From JBBPYC01 sp038200275 (GTDB taxonomy: Bacteria > Pseudomonadota > Gammaproteobacteria > Burkholderiales > Burkholderiaceae_C), in the NCBI GenBank assembly GCA_038200275.1, contig JBBPYC010000017.1, positions 1 to 43,664 on the forward strand: DNA of 43,664 nt. Direction: 5' to 3'. Under the pieces are notes generated by a model, which did no database searches, had not been told where the DNA came from, and was given only the letters and a program-made list of their open reading frames with translations. Positions 9,819 through 17,848 of this stretch are shown here, in pieces. The position numbers and the translations under genes were made by a program. Position 1 is the first letter of the stretch, and every line of letters starts with the position of its first letter.

Positions 9819-10526
9819 GTGAACAAAATTTTCCCATCCGCCGATGAGGCTCTCAAGGGCGTCGTGCAAGATGGCCAGATGCTGGCCGTCGGCGGCTTCG
9901 GCCTGTGCGGCATTCCGGAGGCGTTGATCCAGGCGCTGCACGACAGCGGCGTGAAAGACCTGACCTGCATTTCAAACAACGCAGGCGTGGACGGCTTCGG
10001 CCTTGGCAAGCTGCTCGAGACGCGCCAGATCAAACGCATGATCGCAAGCTACGTCGGTGAAAACAAGGAGTTCGAACGGCAATATCTGGCCGGTGAACTC
10101 GAACTCGAATTCACGCCGCAAGGCACGCTGGCCGAGAAGCTGCGTGCTGGCGGCGCGGGCATTCCTGCGTTCTTTACCAAGACCGGTGTCGGCACGCTGG
10201 TCGCCGAAGGCAAGGAAGTGCGCGAGTTCGACGGCGAGCAGTACCTGATGGAGCGCTCGCTGGTCGCCGATGTGGCGCTCGTCAAAGCCGACATCGCCGA
10301 CAAGAGCGGCAACCTGCGCTTCAACCTGACCGCACGCAACTTCAACCCGGCGGCCGCGATGTCGGGCAAGGTCTGCATCGTCGAAGTCGAAAAGATTGTC
10401 GAGGTCGGCGAACTGGCACCCGACGATGTGCATCTGGCCGGCATTTATGTCCACCGCATCGTGCTGAACGAAACCCCAGAAAAGCGCATCGAAAAACGCA
10501 CCCTCACACCCAAGGCAGGAGCTTAA
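9819..10526 (+). CDS. scoA: 3-oxoacid CoA-transferase, subunit A
   Basis: Encodes 235 residues of the family I CoA-transferase alpha subunit, with the CoA-binding loop FGLCGIPEALIQAL near residue 30 and the conserved stretch VADVALVKADIADKSGNLRF near residue 155. With subunit B it exchanges CoA between succinyl-CoA and acetoacetate or a related 3-oxoacid in the cytoplasm. The start is taken as GTG at 9819, with GGAG 8 nt upstream and the family-typical N-terminus VNKIFPSADEAL. An earlier ATG at 9756 would add 21 atypical residues. The gene ends 4 nt before subunit B. Substrate assignment to acetoacetate is by overall resemblance; 3-oxoadipate transferases are close relatives. Confidence 0.92.
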   Translation: MNKIFPSADEALKGVVQDGQMLAVGGFGLCGIPEALIQALHDSGVKDLTCISNNAGVDGFGLGKLLETRQIKRMIASYVGENKEFERQYLAGELELEFTPQGTLAEKLRAGGAGIPAFFTKTGVGTLVAEGKEVREFDGEQYLMERSLVADVALVKADIADKSGNLRFNLTARNFNPAAAMSGKVCIVEVEKIVEVGELAPDDVHLAGIYVHRIVLNETPEKRIEKRTLTPKAGA

Positions 10527-10530
10527 AAAA

Positions 10531-11172
10531 ATGGCTTGGACGCAAGACCAAATGGCAGCACGCGCTGCGCAGGAACTCGAAGACGGCTTCTACGTGAACC
10601 TCGGCATCGGCATCCCGACGCTGGTGGCGAATTTCGTTCCCAAGGACAAGGAAGTCTGGCTGCAGTCGGAAAACGGCATGCTCGGCATCGGCCCGTTTCC
10701 AACCGAAGAAACGATCGATCCGGACTTGATCAACGCGGGCAAGCAGACCGTCACCACGCTGCCTGGGTCGAGCATCTTCGGCAGCCACGACAGCTTCGCG
10801 ATGATCCGCGGCGGCAAGATCAACTTGTCGATCCTGGGCGCGATGCAGGTCAGTGAAAAAGGCGACCTTGCCAACTGGATGATCCCCGGCAAGATGGTCA
10901 AGGGCATGGGTGGCGCGATGGATCTGGTCGCCGGCGTGAAACGCGTGATCGTGCTGATGGAGCACGTTGCGAAGAAGAAAGACGGCGGCGAGGATTTGAA
11001 GGTCTTGAAAGACTGCACGCTACCGCTGACCGGCGTTGCCGTGGTGGACCGCATCATCACCGACCTCGCCGTACTGGACGTGACCGAGCAGGGATTGAAG
11101 ATCGTCGAACTCGCGCCTGGTGTCACCCGCGAAGCACTACAGGAAAAAACCGGAGCGCCGCTGCTCGCCTGA
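10531..11172 (+). CDS. scoB: 3-oxoacid CoA-transferase, subunit B
   Basis: Encodes 213 residues. The catalytic glutamate that forms the covalent glutamyl-CoA intermediate lies in LQSENGMLGIGPFP at residue 51. The region GGAMDLVAGVKRVIVLMEHV is the family's second signature. CAGGAGCTT precedes the ATG at good distance and the gene starts 4 nt after scoA, so the subunits are made together. The enzyme connects ketone-body or aromatic-derived 3-oxoacids to central metabolism. If the 3-oxoadipyl-CoA branch of benzoate degradation ends elsewhere in the genome this pair could serve it, but no sequence evidence links it to the box cluster 15 kb away. Confidence 0.92.
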   Translation: MAWTQDQMAARAAQELEDGFYVNLGIGIPTLVANFVPKDKEVWLQSENGMLGIGPFPTEETIDPDLINAGKQTVTTLPGSSIFGSHDSFAMIRGGKINLSILGAMQVSEKGDLANWMIPGKMVKGMGGAMDLVAGVKRVIVLMEHVAKKKDGGEDLKVLKDCTLPLTGVAVVDRIITDLAVLDVTEQGLKIVELAPGVTREALQEKTGAPLLA

Positions 11173-11197
11173 GACTCTGCGCAGCATTGGGCAGGCA

Positions 11198-11219
11198 AGG
11201 GAGGCTGTTCAGCTTCCCT
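11198..11219. terminator. Hairpin between convergent scoB and globin-like gene
   Basis: AGGGAGGCTG pairs with CAGCTTCCCT across a 2-base loop, giving ten pairs with one G-T wobble. It lies in the 36-bp gap between two converging genes and overlaps the last codons of the leftward one. It lacks a T tract on either side, so intrinsic termination would be weak. A two-sided barrier to convergent transcription is plausible. Confidence 0.35.
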
Positions 11220-11685
11220 CAGTCATGCCCAACGCGTCACCGCGCATGGCTTTGAATGGAAACAGCAGCTTGCGCTGTGAGTCAGGGCCGACTCCATGTG
11301 CGTCCAGCGCCTTGGCAAAGTCTCCGATGAACGCGTCGAACTGTTGGTTGCTGAGCGCCAACGCGCGCAGCGCCGCCGGCATGGATTCCCCGTCGTCGGT
11401 GCAAGGACCGCTGCCGATTTCGCAAATCCGATTGGCCAGCATCTGGGTGAAGTTCGGCCCGTTGGCTTTCGCAAAGGGCTCCTTGATGCGCGGATCCTGT
11501 CCGACGTTTTGCATGATGTCGTTGGCCAAGTCGGCAACACCCGCTTCGCTGCCCAGGCGCTGGTACAGGTTGCCAAGCTCGACCGGCTTGCCAGCGCAGC
11601 CCGCCGCCATCAGCACCGCGCTCAGCAGCAATCCCATAGCGCATGCAGGTGCTGCGGACTTGGTGGATCGGATGGCATTCGTCAT
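11209..11685 (-). CDS. Globin-like (truncated haemoglobin group I type) lipoprotein
   Basis: Encodes 158 residues. A lipoprotein signal with lipobox LMAAGC (C30) is followed by a truncated-globin-like domain: LYQRLGSEAGVADLANDIM at the start, the ANRICEIGSGPC segment near residue 90, and a C-terminal helix ending KAMRGDALG. In this family the motif MxxxH supplies the proximal haem histidine; here the equivalent is SMPAALRAL, with leucine in that place, and the usual tyrosine after GPC is missing too. The protein is therefore probably membrane-anchored in the periplasm and may not bind haem in the standard way. It has its own transcription unit, facing scoB. Family assignment is good; function is unknown. 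Confidence 0.75.
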   Translation of the reverse strand: MTNAIRSTKSAAPACAMGLLLSAVLMAAGCAGKPVELGNLYQRLGSEAGVADLANDIMQNVGQDPRIKEPFAKANGPNFTQMLANRICEIGSGPCTDDGESMPAALRALALSNQQFDAFIGDFAKALDAHGVGPDSQRKLLFPFKAMRGDALGMTEGS

Positions 11686-11979
11686 GGTTTCTGGGTCCTC
11701 GCAACCGAATGATTTTTTACTGAAAGCGGCCAGGGCGCAGGCTCATACAAAGTTTCTCGCTACCAAAAACATATCAAGTCGAGATACGCAGTCGATGCGC
11801 CGGAAAGCAGACGGCAACCGCGTGTTCAATCGATTGTCAGGCCATCCCTGGCCGACAGGCGACGGTGAGCTGATCGTATCGCGCACGAGTCGCGCCCTCG
11901 ATGCCGTTAACTCTGCCATCCCGGCGCTCGCCCGGCTGAGGCCTGCCTGACAGCTGAGGCACCCCTGAAAGAACGCCCC

Positions 11980-12837
11980 ATGACCGAACATCCGACACGA
12001 TCACGCAGCTTGCGTAGCAACTTGGAGCCGAACGCCTTTGCACCGGCTCAAGCCGACCCCCACTGGACGTACCGGGCCGCGCTGGTGGCCGCGCTGGCGC
12101 TGGTCCCTTTCACTGCCTGCCGCGCTGCGCTGTACGACGAAATTCAGGTCTACGCCGATGACATCAACGAACCCGGCGAGTTCGGGCTCGAGCTGCATCT
12201 CAACACCACGCCGCGCGGACGCTCGCAGCCGGACTACCTGGGTGAGGCGGTGCCGAACCGCGGCTGGCGTGCCACGCCCGAGTTTTCCTACGGCCTGACG
12301 CGGGACTTCGAAGCCGGCCTGTACCTGCCGGTCAGCCGGGAACGCGGCGACAGCGCGCGGCTGGCCGGAGCGAAATTTCGTTTGAAATGGGTGCCTGTGC
12401 ATGCACAGGATCACGGTGGCTGGTTCTTCGGTCTGAACGGCGAGTTGTCGCGACTGCAACAGCGGTATTCCGAGTCTCGCAACGGCTTCGAGTTGCGCAC
12501 GATGCTGGGATGGCGCGATGCGCGCTGGCTCGTCGCAATCAATCCGGTGCTCGGCTGGGACCTGTCGGGCGGCTACCGCGGCCGCTCGCCGGAGACCGGG
12601 TTGTCGAGCAAGGTTGCCCGCACGCTGGGTGCGAGCGGCTTCGCACTTGGGTTCGAGCACTACGCCGGACTCGGGACCCTGGGCGTTACCCTGCCGTCCG
12701 GCCAGCAATCGAGCACGCTGTATGCCGTGGTCGATTACGGTGGGCACGGCTGGGACTTGAATTTTGGTGTCGGCCGCGGTCTTACGTCGAGCTCGGACAC
12801 GTTGTCGGTAAAAGCAATCGTCGGATTTCCATTTTGA
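11980..12837 (+). CDS. Predicted outer-membrane beta-barrel protein of unknown function
   Basis: Encodes 285 residues. A hydrophobic stretch (AALVAALALVPFTACRA, about residues 34-50) looks like a signal peptide, but it is preceded by some 30 polar residues, so the true start may be internal. The rest alternates polar and apolar residues with many glycine and aromatic positions (FGLELHLNTT, ATPEFSYGLTRDFEAGLYLPVS) and ends in FPF. A terminal phenylalanine is the usual BAM recognition signal of outer-membrane barrels. I do not recognise a specific family; similar proteins are often annotated as copper-resistance-like or hypothetical. The 294-bp gap upstream holds only short direct repeats (GCTGAGGC twice) and no promoter I can defend. 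Confidence 0.6.
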   Translation: MTEHPTRSRSLRSNLEPNAFAPAQADPHWTYRAALVAALALVPFTACRAALYDEIQVYADDINEPGEFGLELHLNTTPRGRSQPDYLGEAVPNRGWRATPEFSYGLTRDFEAGLYLPVSRERGDSARLAGAKFRLKWVPVHAQDHGGWFFGLNGELSRLQQRYSESRNGFELRTMLGWRDARWLVAINPVLGWDLSGGYRGRSPETGLSSKVARTLGASGFALGFEHYAGLGTLGVTLPSGQQSSTLYAVVDYGGHGWDLNFGVGRGLTSSSDTLSVKAIVGFPF

Positions 12838-12842
12838 GCCGC

Positions 12843-13112
12843 TCAGGCGCAGGCACCAGCGGTGGTGGCGGCAAAGATGGCAGGCGTGAAGGTATGCCGC
12901 AGCGCAACGGCCACACACGGGTGCTTTTGCTTTAACAGGCGCTGCTGCGTGAGCGGTTCGACGAACGCGAGCAAGAGCAGGATGCTCACCGTTGGCATCA
13001 GCGCCAGCGACAATTCCTGCTTGAGCCCGAGCCGGCGGCGCATGGGTGGCGGCGGCACCGCAGGCACCGGATCGACACCGAGCGGAGTGTTGGGCGGCTT
13101 GTCCCTGCTCAC
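12843..13112 (-). CDS. Short membrane protein, possibly truncated HPP-type
   Basis: Encodes 89 residues. A proline-rich N-terminus is followed by one hydrophobic span, LALMPTVSILLLLAFVEPL (about residues 36-54), and then QQRLL. From memory this resembles the first membrane segment of HPP-type integral membrane proteins. After QRLL the remaining 30 residues (from KQKHPCVAVALRH) do not continue any family I know, which suggests a truncation or frameshift. The start overlaps the stop of the DUF1622 gene (ATGA), so it is translationally coupled to it. The reading frame ends 6 nt from the stop of the convergent outer-membrane gene. Confidence 0.45.
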   Translation of the reverse strand: MSRDKPPNTPLGVDPVPAVPPPPMRRRLGLKQELSLALMPTVSILLLLAFVEPLTQQRLLKQKHPCVAVALRHTFTPAIFAATTAGACA

Positions 13113-13516
13113 GCGCTGCGTGCCGGGATGGGCGACGTCGGCTGTGTGTGGTCGTCAGCTGCACTGGCTGGTACGGCCCCCAACTCACCACTGAGCTCAC
13201 GGCTGAGAAAGTAATTCAGCGCGGTGCGGATGATTGCGATCGCACCGAGCTTGCCGATGCGGTCCCAGGTCGGCGCAATCGAAGTGGACAAGATGTCGGC
13301 TGCCAATTGCGGCTCAAGCGCCAGCATCAAATACCGCGCAAACGACAGCCGGATCGGTGTGAAGCTGCCGCCGCGCCCGCTGGAGAAGTGCCGCAGCAAG
13401 CCCACTACTGCCACCGCGACACCGGCTGCGATCACGACGGCACCCAGCATCTCGACAAACAGCCGCAGCCATTCGACGCTGCGTTGCACCCAAAGCTCGA
13501 CCTCCTCAAACGGCAT
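13109..13516 (-). CDS. DUF1622-type small membrane protein
   Basis: Encodes 135 residues. One strong membrane span (LFVEMLGAVVIAAGVAVAVVGLL, about residues 19-41) is followed by a conserved block with FARYLMLALEPQLAADILSTSI and then LGAIAIIRTALNYFLSREL. This pattern, including the IRT-LNYFL ending, is that of DUF1622 proteins. Their function is not established. The gene is followed by the coupled short membrane protein and preceded by scpA, 37 nt away. Confidence 0.7.
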   Translation of the reverse strand: MPFEEVELWVQRSVEWLRLFVEMLGAVVIAAGVAVAVVGLLRHFSSGRGGSFTPIRLSFARYLMLALEPQLAADILSTSIAPTWDRIGKLGAIAIIRTALNYFLSRELSGELGAVPASAADDHTQPTSPIPARSA

Positions 13517-13553
13517 TCTTGCGCGCTCCCTGCATGGAACTCATGGAAGCGCC

Positions 13554-14399
13554 TCAGCCTGCGCTGCCTGCCGAGAGCCGCACATAGATCGGTGCGAATG
13601 CTTCGGCCTGCGTGATCTCAACCAGCATTTCTTTCGCAAGCTCAAGCAGTGCGACGAACGTGACGATCAGCACGGGCACGCCGCGCGTTGCGTCGAACAG
13701 TTCTTCGAACGCGGCAAAGCGCTGTCCCTGCAGTTGTCTGAGCACCTGGGTCATGTGCTCGCGCACGCTTAGTGCTTCGCGCGTGATGGTGTGCTGCTGC
13801 ACCATCCGCGCGCGGGTCATCAGCTGCTCCCAGGCGCGCCGCAGATCGTCGACGTGGATGTCGGGCAGCTTCTGTGTGCGGACTTGGGCGATATGCACCT
13901 GCGCGCATTCGAAGTCGCGCCCGCGCTGCGGCAGTGCGTCGAGCCGGGCGGCGGCCAGTTTCATCTGCTCGTACTCGATGAGCCGGCGTACCAACTCGGC
14001 GCGCGGGTCGTCGGCCTCCGCTTCGCCGTCAACCCGTTTGGGCGGCAGCAACATGCGCGATTTGATCTCGATCAGCATCGCGGCCATCAGCAGATAATCG
14101 GCGGCCAGCTCCAGATTGCGCACGCGCACTTCATCGACATAGCGCAGGTACTGGTGCGTAAGCGCTGCCATCGGGATGTCGAAAATGTTGAAGTCCTGGC
14201 GCCGGATCAGGTACAGCAGCAGATCAAGCGGCCCCTCGAATGCTTCGAGAATCACTTCGAGTGCATCTGGCGGGATGTACAAATCCTTCGGCAAGGCAAA
14301 CATCGGTTCGCCGTACAGGCGTGCCAGCGCGATGCGGTCGTCGTCGGCCGCGGCGGCCGGTGGCTCCAGCACGTCCACAGCGTGGGAATCTGCGTTCAT
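13554..14399 (-). CDS. scpA: Segregation and condensation protein A
   Basis: Encodes 281 residues, the kleisin of the bacterial SMC condensin. The N-terminal domain has the signature LEAFEGPLDLLLYLIRRQDFNIFDIPM, and the SMC-head-contacting helix region LELAADYLLMAAMLIEIKSRMLLP follows near residues 95-120. The C-terminal winged-helix part is at the end. Its partner scpB is not adjacent, as is common in Burkholderiales, and the DUF3460 gene directly upstream is a usual neighbour there. The gap to that gene is 55 bp, so the two are probably co-transcribed. Confidence 0.93.
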   Translation of the reverse strand: MNADSHAVDVLEPPAAAADDDRIALARLYGEPMFALPKDLYIPPDALEVILEAFEGPLDLLLYLIRRQDFNIFDIPMAALTHQYLRYVDEVRVRNLELAADYLLMAAMLIEIKSRMLLPPKRVDGEAEADDPRAELVRRLIEYEQMKLAAARLDALPQRGRDFECAQVHIAQVRTQKLPDIHVDDLRRAWEQLMTRARMVQQHTITREALSVREHMTQVLRQLQGQRFAAFEELFDATRGVPVLIVTFVALLELAKEMLVEITQAEAFAPIYVRLSAGSAG

Positions 14400-14454
14400 T
14401 CAGCCATCACGATCGGGCCCGAAGCCGCGGTCTTGCAGCGCGGCGAGTCCACGA

Positions 14455-14700
14455 TCAGCCCTTCGGGCCTAGTGGCGCGTCGACTGGCGGCTTCGGGGTG
14501 ACATCGTTCTGATAGACATACGGCTTTTGCGGCACCTGGTCGCGGCGCGCGATGCGCAGCCCGTCGAGGTCCACGTTCTTGTCCCACAACAATGCGCGAC
14601 CGGCACGCTGGCTCGCTTCGAGCCCGGGCCGCTCGGCCTTGAGCCGTTCGATGAATTGGGTGGCGTCCGACTGATAGTCGGCGCGGCGAAAGAACGGCAT
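14455..14700 (-). CDS. DUF3460 family protein
   Basis: Encodes 81 residues. A basic N-terminus (MPFFRRADYQSDATQF) is followed by the family core, LKAERPGLEASQRAGRALLW near the middle, and ends around QKPYVYQNDV. DUF3460 proteins are short soluble proteins found almost only in betaproteobacteria, next to scpA, and have no known function. AAGG precedes the ATG. A role tied to chromosome segregation is suggested only by this conserved position. Confidence 0.82.
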   Translation of the reverse strand: MPFFRRADYQSDATQFIERLKAERPGLEASQRAGRALLWDKNVDLDGLRIARRDQVPQKPYVYQNDVTPKPPVDAPLGPKG

Positions 14701-14816
14701 GACAGGGCCTTGAAGCAGTGGGAGAAAGCCGCAATCTTAGCGATGCAGCTTGTCCTTTCGATGAGCATCTAAACTGGGCTGAGGGTCCCCGCCGTCGGGT
14801 GGCCACGGAGGAATCG

Positions 14817-15329
14817 ATGCGTTGGACTGCCATAGGGAAAGCTTTGACGATGGGGTTGCTCACACTGCTGCTGGGCCTGGTGGGTTGCGACAGCAAGCGC
14901 ATCAGCGAATTGCAGGTCGGCGTCTCGACCGAGGCCGACGTGCGCACGCTGTTCGGCCAACCCAAGAACGTCTGGGATGGCCCGGGCGGCAGTCGCATCT
15001 TCGAATACAACCGGCAGCCCGAGGGCGCGCGCAATTACATGATCACGATCGGCCCGGACGGCCGCCTGACCGCGCTGAATCAGGTACTCACGCCGGAAAA
15101 CTTCGCCAGAGTCACGCCCGGCATGTCGATGGAAGACGTGCGCCGTCTGCTTGGCGAGCCGATGAAGAAGACCACGTATCCGCTAAAAGGCGACACCCAT
15201 TACGAGTGGCGCTGGCTCGACGGCGCCAACACGCTGATGATCTTCAGCGCCGTGATGGACAAAGACCTGCGCGTGACCAACACCGGCAGCATGCGGGATC
15301 CCGAATCCGACGGGCTGAAAGTCAAGTAA
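14817..15329 (+). CDS. BamE/SmpA-like outer-membrane lipoprotein
   Basis: Encodes 170 residues. A lipoprotein signal with lipobox LVGC (C23) is followed by two tandem SmpA/BamE-type modules: VGVSTEADVRTLFGQP with FEYN, and PGMSMEDVRRLLGEP with YEWRW. The double repeat differs from housekeeping BamE, which has one, so this is a relative and not the BAM subunit itself. GGAGGAATCG precedes the ATG at 14817; a longer frame from 14718 has no ribosome site. It is monocistronic and divergent from DUF3460. The product should sit in the outer membrane facing the periplasm; a partner is unknown. Confidence 0.82.
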   Translation: MRWTAIGKALTMGLLTLLLGLVGCDSKRISELQVGVSTEADVRTLFGQPKNVWDGPGGSRIFEYNRQPEGARNYMITIGPDGRLTALNQVLTPENFARVTPGMSMEDVRRLLGEPMKKTTYPLKGDTHYEWRWLDGANTLMIFSAVMDKDLRVTNTGSMRDPESDGLKVK

Positions 15330-15452
15330 GGGGTCGAAACGCTGCCGCTGGCGGAGCCGGCGCAACGACGCGACCTTGCAGCCGGGTTGATCGGCAAGAC
15401 CGGAGTGTTCCAGCAGCCCGAGTGGCTGCGTCAGCAGATCGCGCAGCCGTAG
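15330..15452 (+). other. Coding-like 40-codon frame after the BamE-like gene
   Basis: Directly after the TAA of the BamE-like gene, in the same frame, 40 further codons stay open to a TAG at 15450. The translation (containing LAAGLIGKTGVF and then QQPEWLRQQIAQP) has the codon bias and composition of a real protein C-terminus, and no start codon with a ribosome site. It is probably the remnant of a deleted gene, next to the decayed SulP transporter that begins ten bases further on. I do not recognise the family. Confidence 0.4.
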
Positions 15453-15461
15453 ACGCCCGCC

Positions 15462-16689
15462 TCACGAACGGACAGTGCGCAGCAGCTGACGCAGGGCATC
15501 GAGTCCAGTTGCGTCAAGCGGCGCCACATGCAGTGCATCGATCGTCACAACTGGATTGACAGGCCCTTGCTGCACCGCCCGCAACGAACCATCGAGCCGC
15601 TTGACGGCAGCGAAAAACAACACCCCGTGCGACTTCCAGGTCGAATCGGCGCCGGTGCGTTCCACGCAGTCGACCTGAAACACCCCGCTCATGCGGTGCA
15701 CGAACAAAAAGCAGGCCATCAGCAGGCCGCCTTGCACCGCAATCGTGAGGTCGAACACCACCGTCAAAAAGAACTTGCCGAGCAACGTCAGGCGATCGTG
15801 AAAGCTGTCGTGCCGCAATTTTGCGAACTCGTGCCATTCGCCCGTGCTCCGGGCAACGAACAGCAGCATACCGGCCAGCACCGACAGGGACAATGTTCGG
15901 CGCCAGCGGCGCGGCCACCAGCGCCACTTCGAGCACGCACAGCGCGTGCACGATGCCGGCAATCGGCGTAGATGCTCCGGCGCGCACATTGGTTACCGTG
16001 CGCGCGACCGTGCCGGTGGCCAGCATAACGCCGAAGAACGGCACCACAAAGTTAGCGATGCCTTGCGCCACCAGTTCCTGATTCGGATCGTGCTCCGGCA
16101 GCTCAGTCAGCGGAACAGGCCCACAAGGCAGGTGATCGACAACGCCAGCGCGTACGGATTGATTCCGGTCAGATGGAATGCGATTGCCTGCAACTGGCCG
16201 AAGAAATCGGCCGGCATCTCGTCGATCGACAGACCCAGCGCGTCCTTGATCTGGGACCCGGCGATCAGCACCGCGATGCCGTTGGTGAAGCCGATCACGA
16301 CGGTGATCCGGGACAGTGCGCACCAGCGTTCCGAGCCGAAGCAATCCGAGTGCGAACAGCAGCTCGCTCGCGCATGCGGTCGAGACTCGCAAATTCGCGA
16401 GTCCATATTGCTCGAGGATGCCGTAGACGACCACGATGAACGCACCGGCCGGCCCGCCGATCTGTACGTTTAAGCCACCCAGCAACGCGATCAGGAAGCC
16501 CGCGATGATCGATGTCTACAAGCCGGCCTCGGGCGTCGGGGCACTGGCAATCGCAAATGCCATGGCCAGCGGCAGTGCAACGATACCCATCGTAACGCCG
16601 GCGCCGAAGTCTCGCGCGAACCGGTTGCCGTCGTGGCCGTGCAGCCCATCGAGCAGACGTGGCCGAATGGCAAAGGAAGGCAGCTTCAC
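15462..16689 (-). pseudogene. SulP-family anion transporter, multiply frameshifted
   Basis: The fragments together spell a SulP (sulfate/bicarbonate type) carrier. The first is GVTMGIVALPLAMAFAIAS, from a likely GTG start near 16689. A nonsense TAG at 16516-16518 stands where GLYTSIIAG would be expected. VQIGGPAGAFIVVVYGI follows, then a frame change near 16315 into IGFTNGIAVLIAGSQIKDAL, another near 16107 into NQELVAQGIANFVVPFFG, and a last near 15905 leading to the STAS domain (VTIDALHVAPLDATGLDALRQLL). Between the second and third pieces about 100 residues of the normal protein are missing. At least one stop, three frame changes and one deletion mean it cannot make a transporter. Confidence 0.85.
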
Positions 16690-16920
16690 ATTGGTGATGG
16701 AGAGATGAACGGAAACTGCAAGATTCTGCGTGGGACGATCGGTTCGCCTGGCAGGTGCGTCAGCGAATCGGTGTAGCCAGCGCAACCTCCTCAATTGCCC
16801 AAGCCATCGCCGCTACTGGGCCGAACGGTTCAAGTCCAGCACACGGTTTTAGACTGACGCCTGAGACCGCACCCACTGGGTGCGAACCATCTGCTGTTCA
16901 ACCCAAGGAGCCAGAACACC

Positions 16921-17523
16921 ATGAACGCCCGCGCCAACTTCACCCGCATGGAACACAGCCAGGTCAGCGACTGGCAGTTGATCGGCGGCGAATTCCAGCA
17001 GTTTGCGAAGAAACTGCCGGACCGCTTGATCGCCCATTTGCGGTTGCTCGAAAACGACTACGGCGGCTTCCCGGTAGACCGTTACACGCACTGCTTGCAG
17101 ACTGCGACCCGCGCGCTGAAAGACGGCCGCGACGAAGAGTACGTGGTCTGCGCGCTGCTGCACGACATCGGCGACACGCTTGGCACCTTCAATCACGCCG
17201 ACATCGGCGCTGCCGTGCTGCAGCCCTTCGTATCCGAGCAGAACCACTGGATGGTGCAGCACCACGCGATCTTCCAGGGCTACTACTTCTTCCATCACCT
17301 GGGCTTGGACCGCGACATGCGCGAGCGCTTCCGCGAGCATCCGCACTTCGCACGCACCGAAGAATTCTGTGCCGAATACGACAATCCGGCGTTCGACCCG
17401 AGTGGCGAGACGTTGCCACTCAGCGAATTCGAGCCGATGCTGCGGCGCGTGCTGGCGCAGCCGAAGCAGTCGATCTACAAGGCGGCGCTGCAGAACAACA
17501 AGGCGGTCGACTTGCCTGCCTGA
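16921..17523 (+). CDS. HD-domain protein, phosphohydrolase or PhnZ-like oxygenase fold
   Basis: Encodes 200 residues. The HD motif is H81-D82 in CALLHDIGDTLGTFNH, with H57 24 residues before it and further histidines at 92, 109, 114, 115, 125 and 126 as metal-ligand candidates. The highly conserved stretch FVSEQNHWMVQHHAIFQGYYF marks a family common in proteobacteria and usually annotated only as HD-domain protein. In size and in the H-to-HD spacing it resembles the di-iron oxygenases PhnZ and TmpB more than HD nucleotidases, but this is from memory. AAGGAG lies 10 nt before the ATG. It stands alone between a pseudogene and convergent genes, so the context gives no substrate. Confidence 0.75.
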   Translation: MNARANFTRMEHSQVSDWQLIGGEFQQFAKKLPDRLIAHLRLLENDYGGFPVDRYTHCLQTATRALKDGRDEEYVVCALLHDIGDTLGTFNHADIGAAVLQPFVSEQNHWMVQHHAIFQGYYFFHHLGLDRDMRERFREHPHFARTEEFCAEYDNPAFDPSGETLPLSEFEPMLRRVLAQPKQSIYKAALQNNKAVDLPA

Positions 17524-17554
17524 GCCGCTGCACAGATGCCGTCACGCCTTCGAG

Positions 17555-17848
17555 CTATTCCTCGTCACTCGACGGCGTGACTGCGCTCGCTGCGGTGCCG
17601 ATCGCGTTGCCCGTAACGCGTGCCGCGCCGATTGCCACGCCTGCGGCCATGCCGACGGTGCCGACCACCAAAGTGGCCGCCGTGCTGGCCACGGCCACCA
17701 CGGCGCAGCCGCCGAGCAGGCCGAGCACCGCAAGGATCGCAACGAACCGCTGCGCGCTCTGGTGGGTGCGCAGGGCAGGCAACGTGTGCGCAGGCTGCGA
17801 CGCTGTCGACCCATTCACCGTGGCCGCGTTGCCCGAAGCCGCTTTCAT
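17555..17848 (-). CDS. Small glycine/alanine-rich lipoprotein coupled to metG
   Basis: Encodes 97 residues. A hydrophobic stretch ends in the lipobox LLGGC (C48), followed by an alanine/valine/glycine-rich segment (VAVASTAATLVVGTVGMAAG) of the kind found in small NF038104-type lipoproteins. The ATG overlaps the metG stop (ATGA), so translation is coupled. That start puts 45 residues before the lipobox, far more than a lipoprotein signal needs; no better internal start codon with a ribosome site is evident. Function unknown. Confidence 0.65.
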   Translation of the reverse strand: MKAASGNAATVNGSTASQPAHTLPALRTHQSAQRFVAILAVLGLLGGCAVVAVASTAATLVVGTVGMAAGVAIGAARVTGNAIGTAASAVTPSSDEE

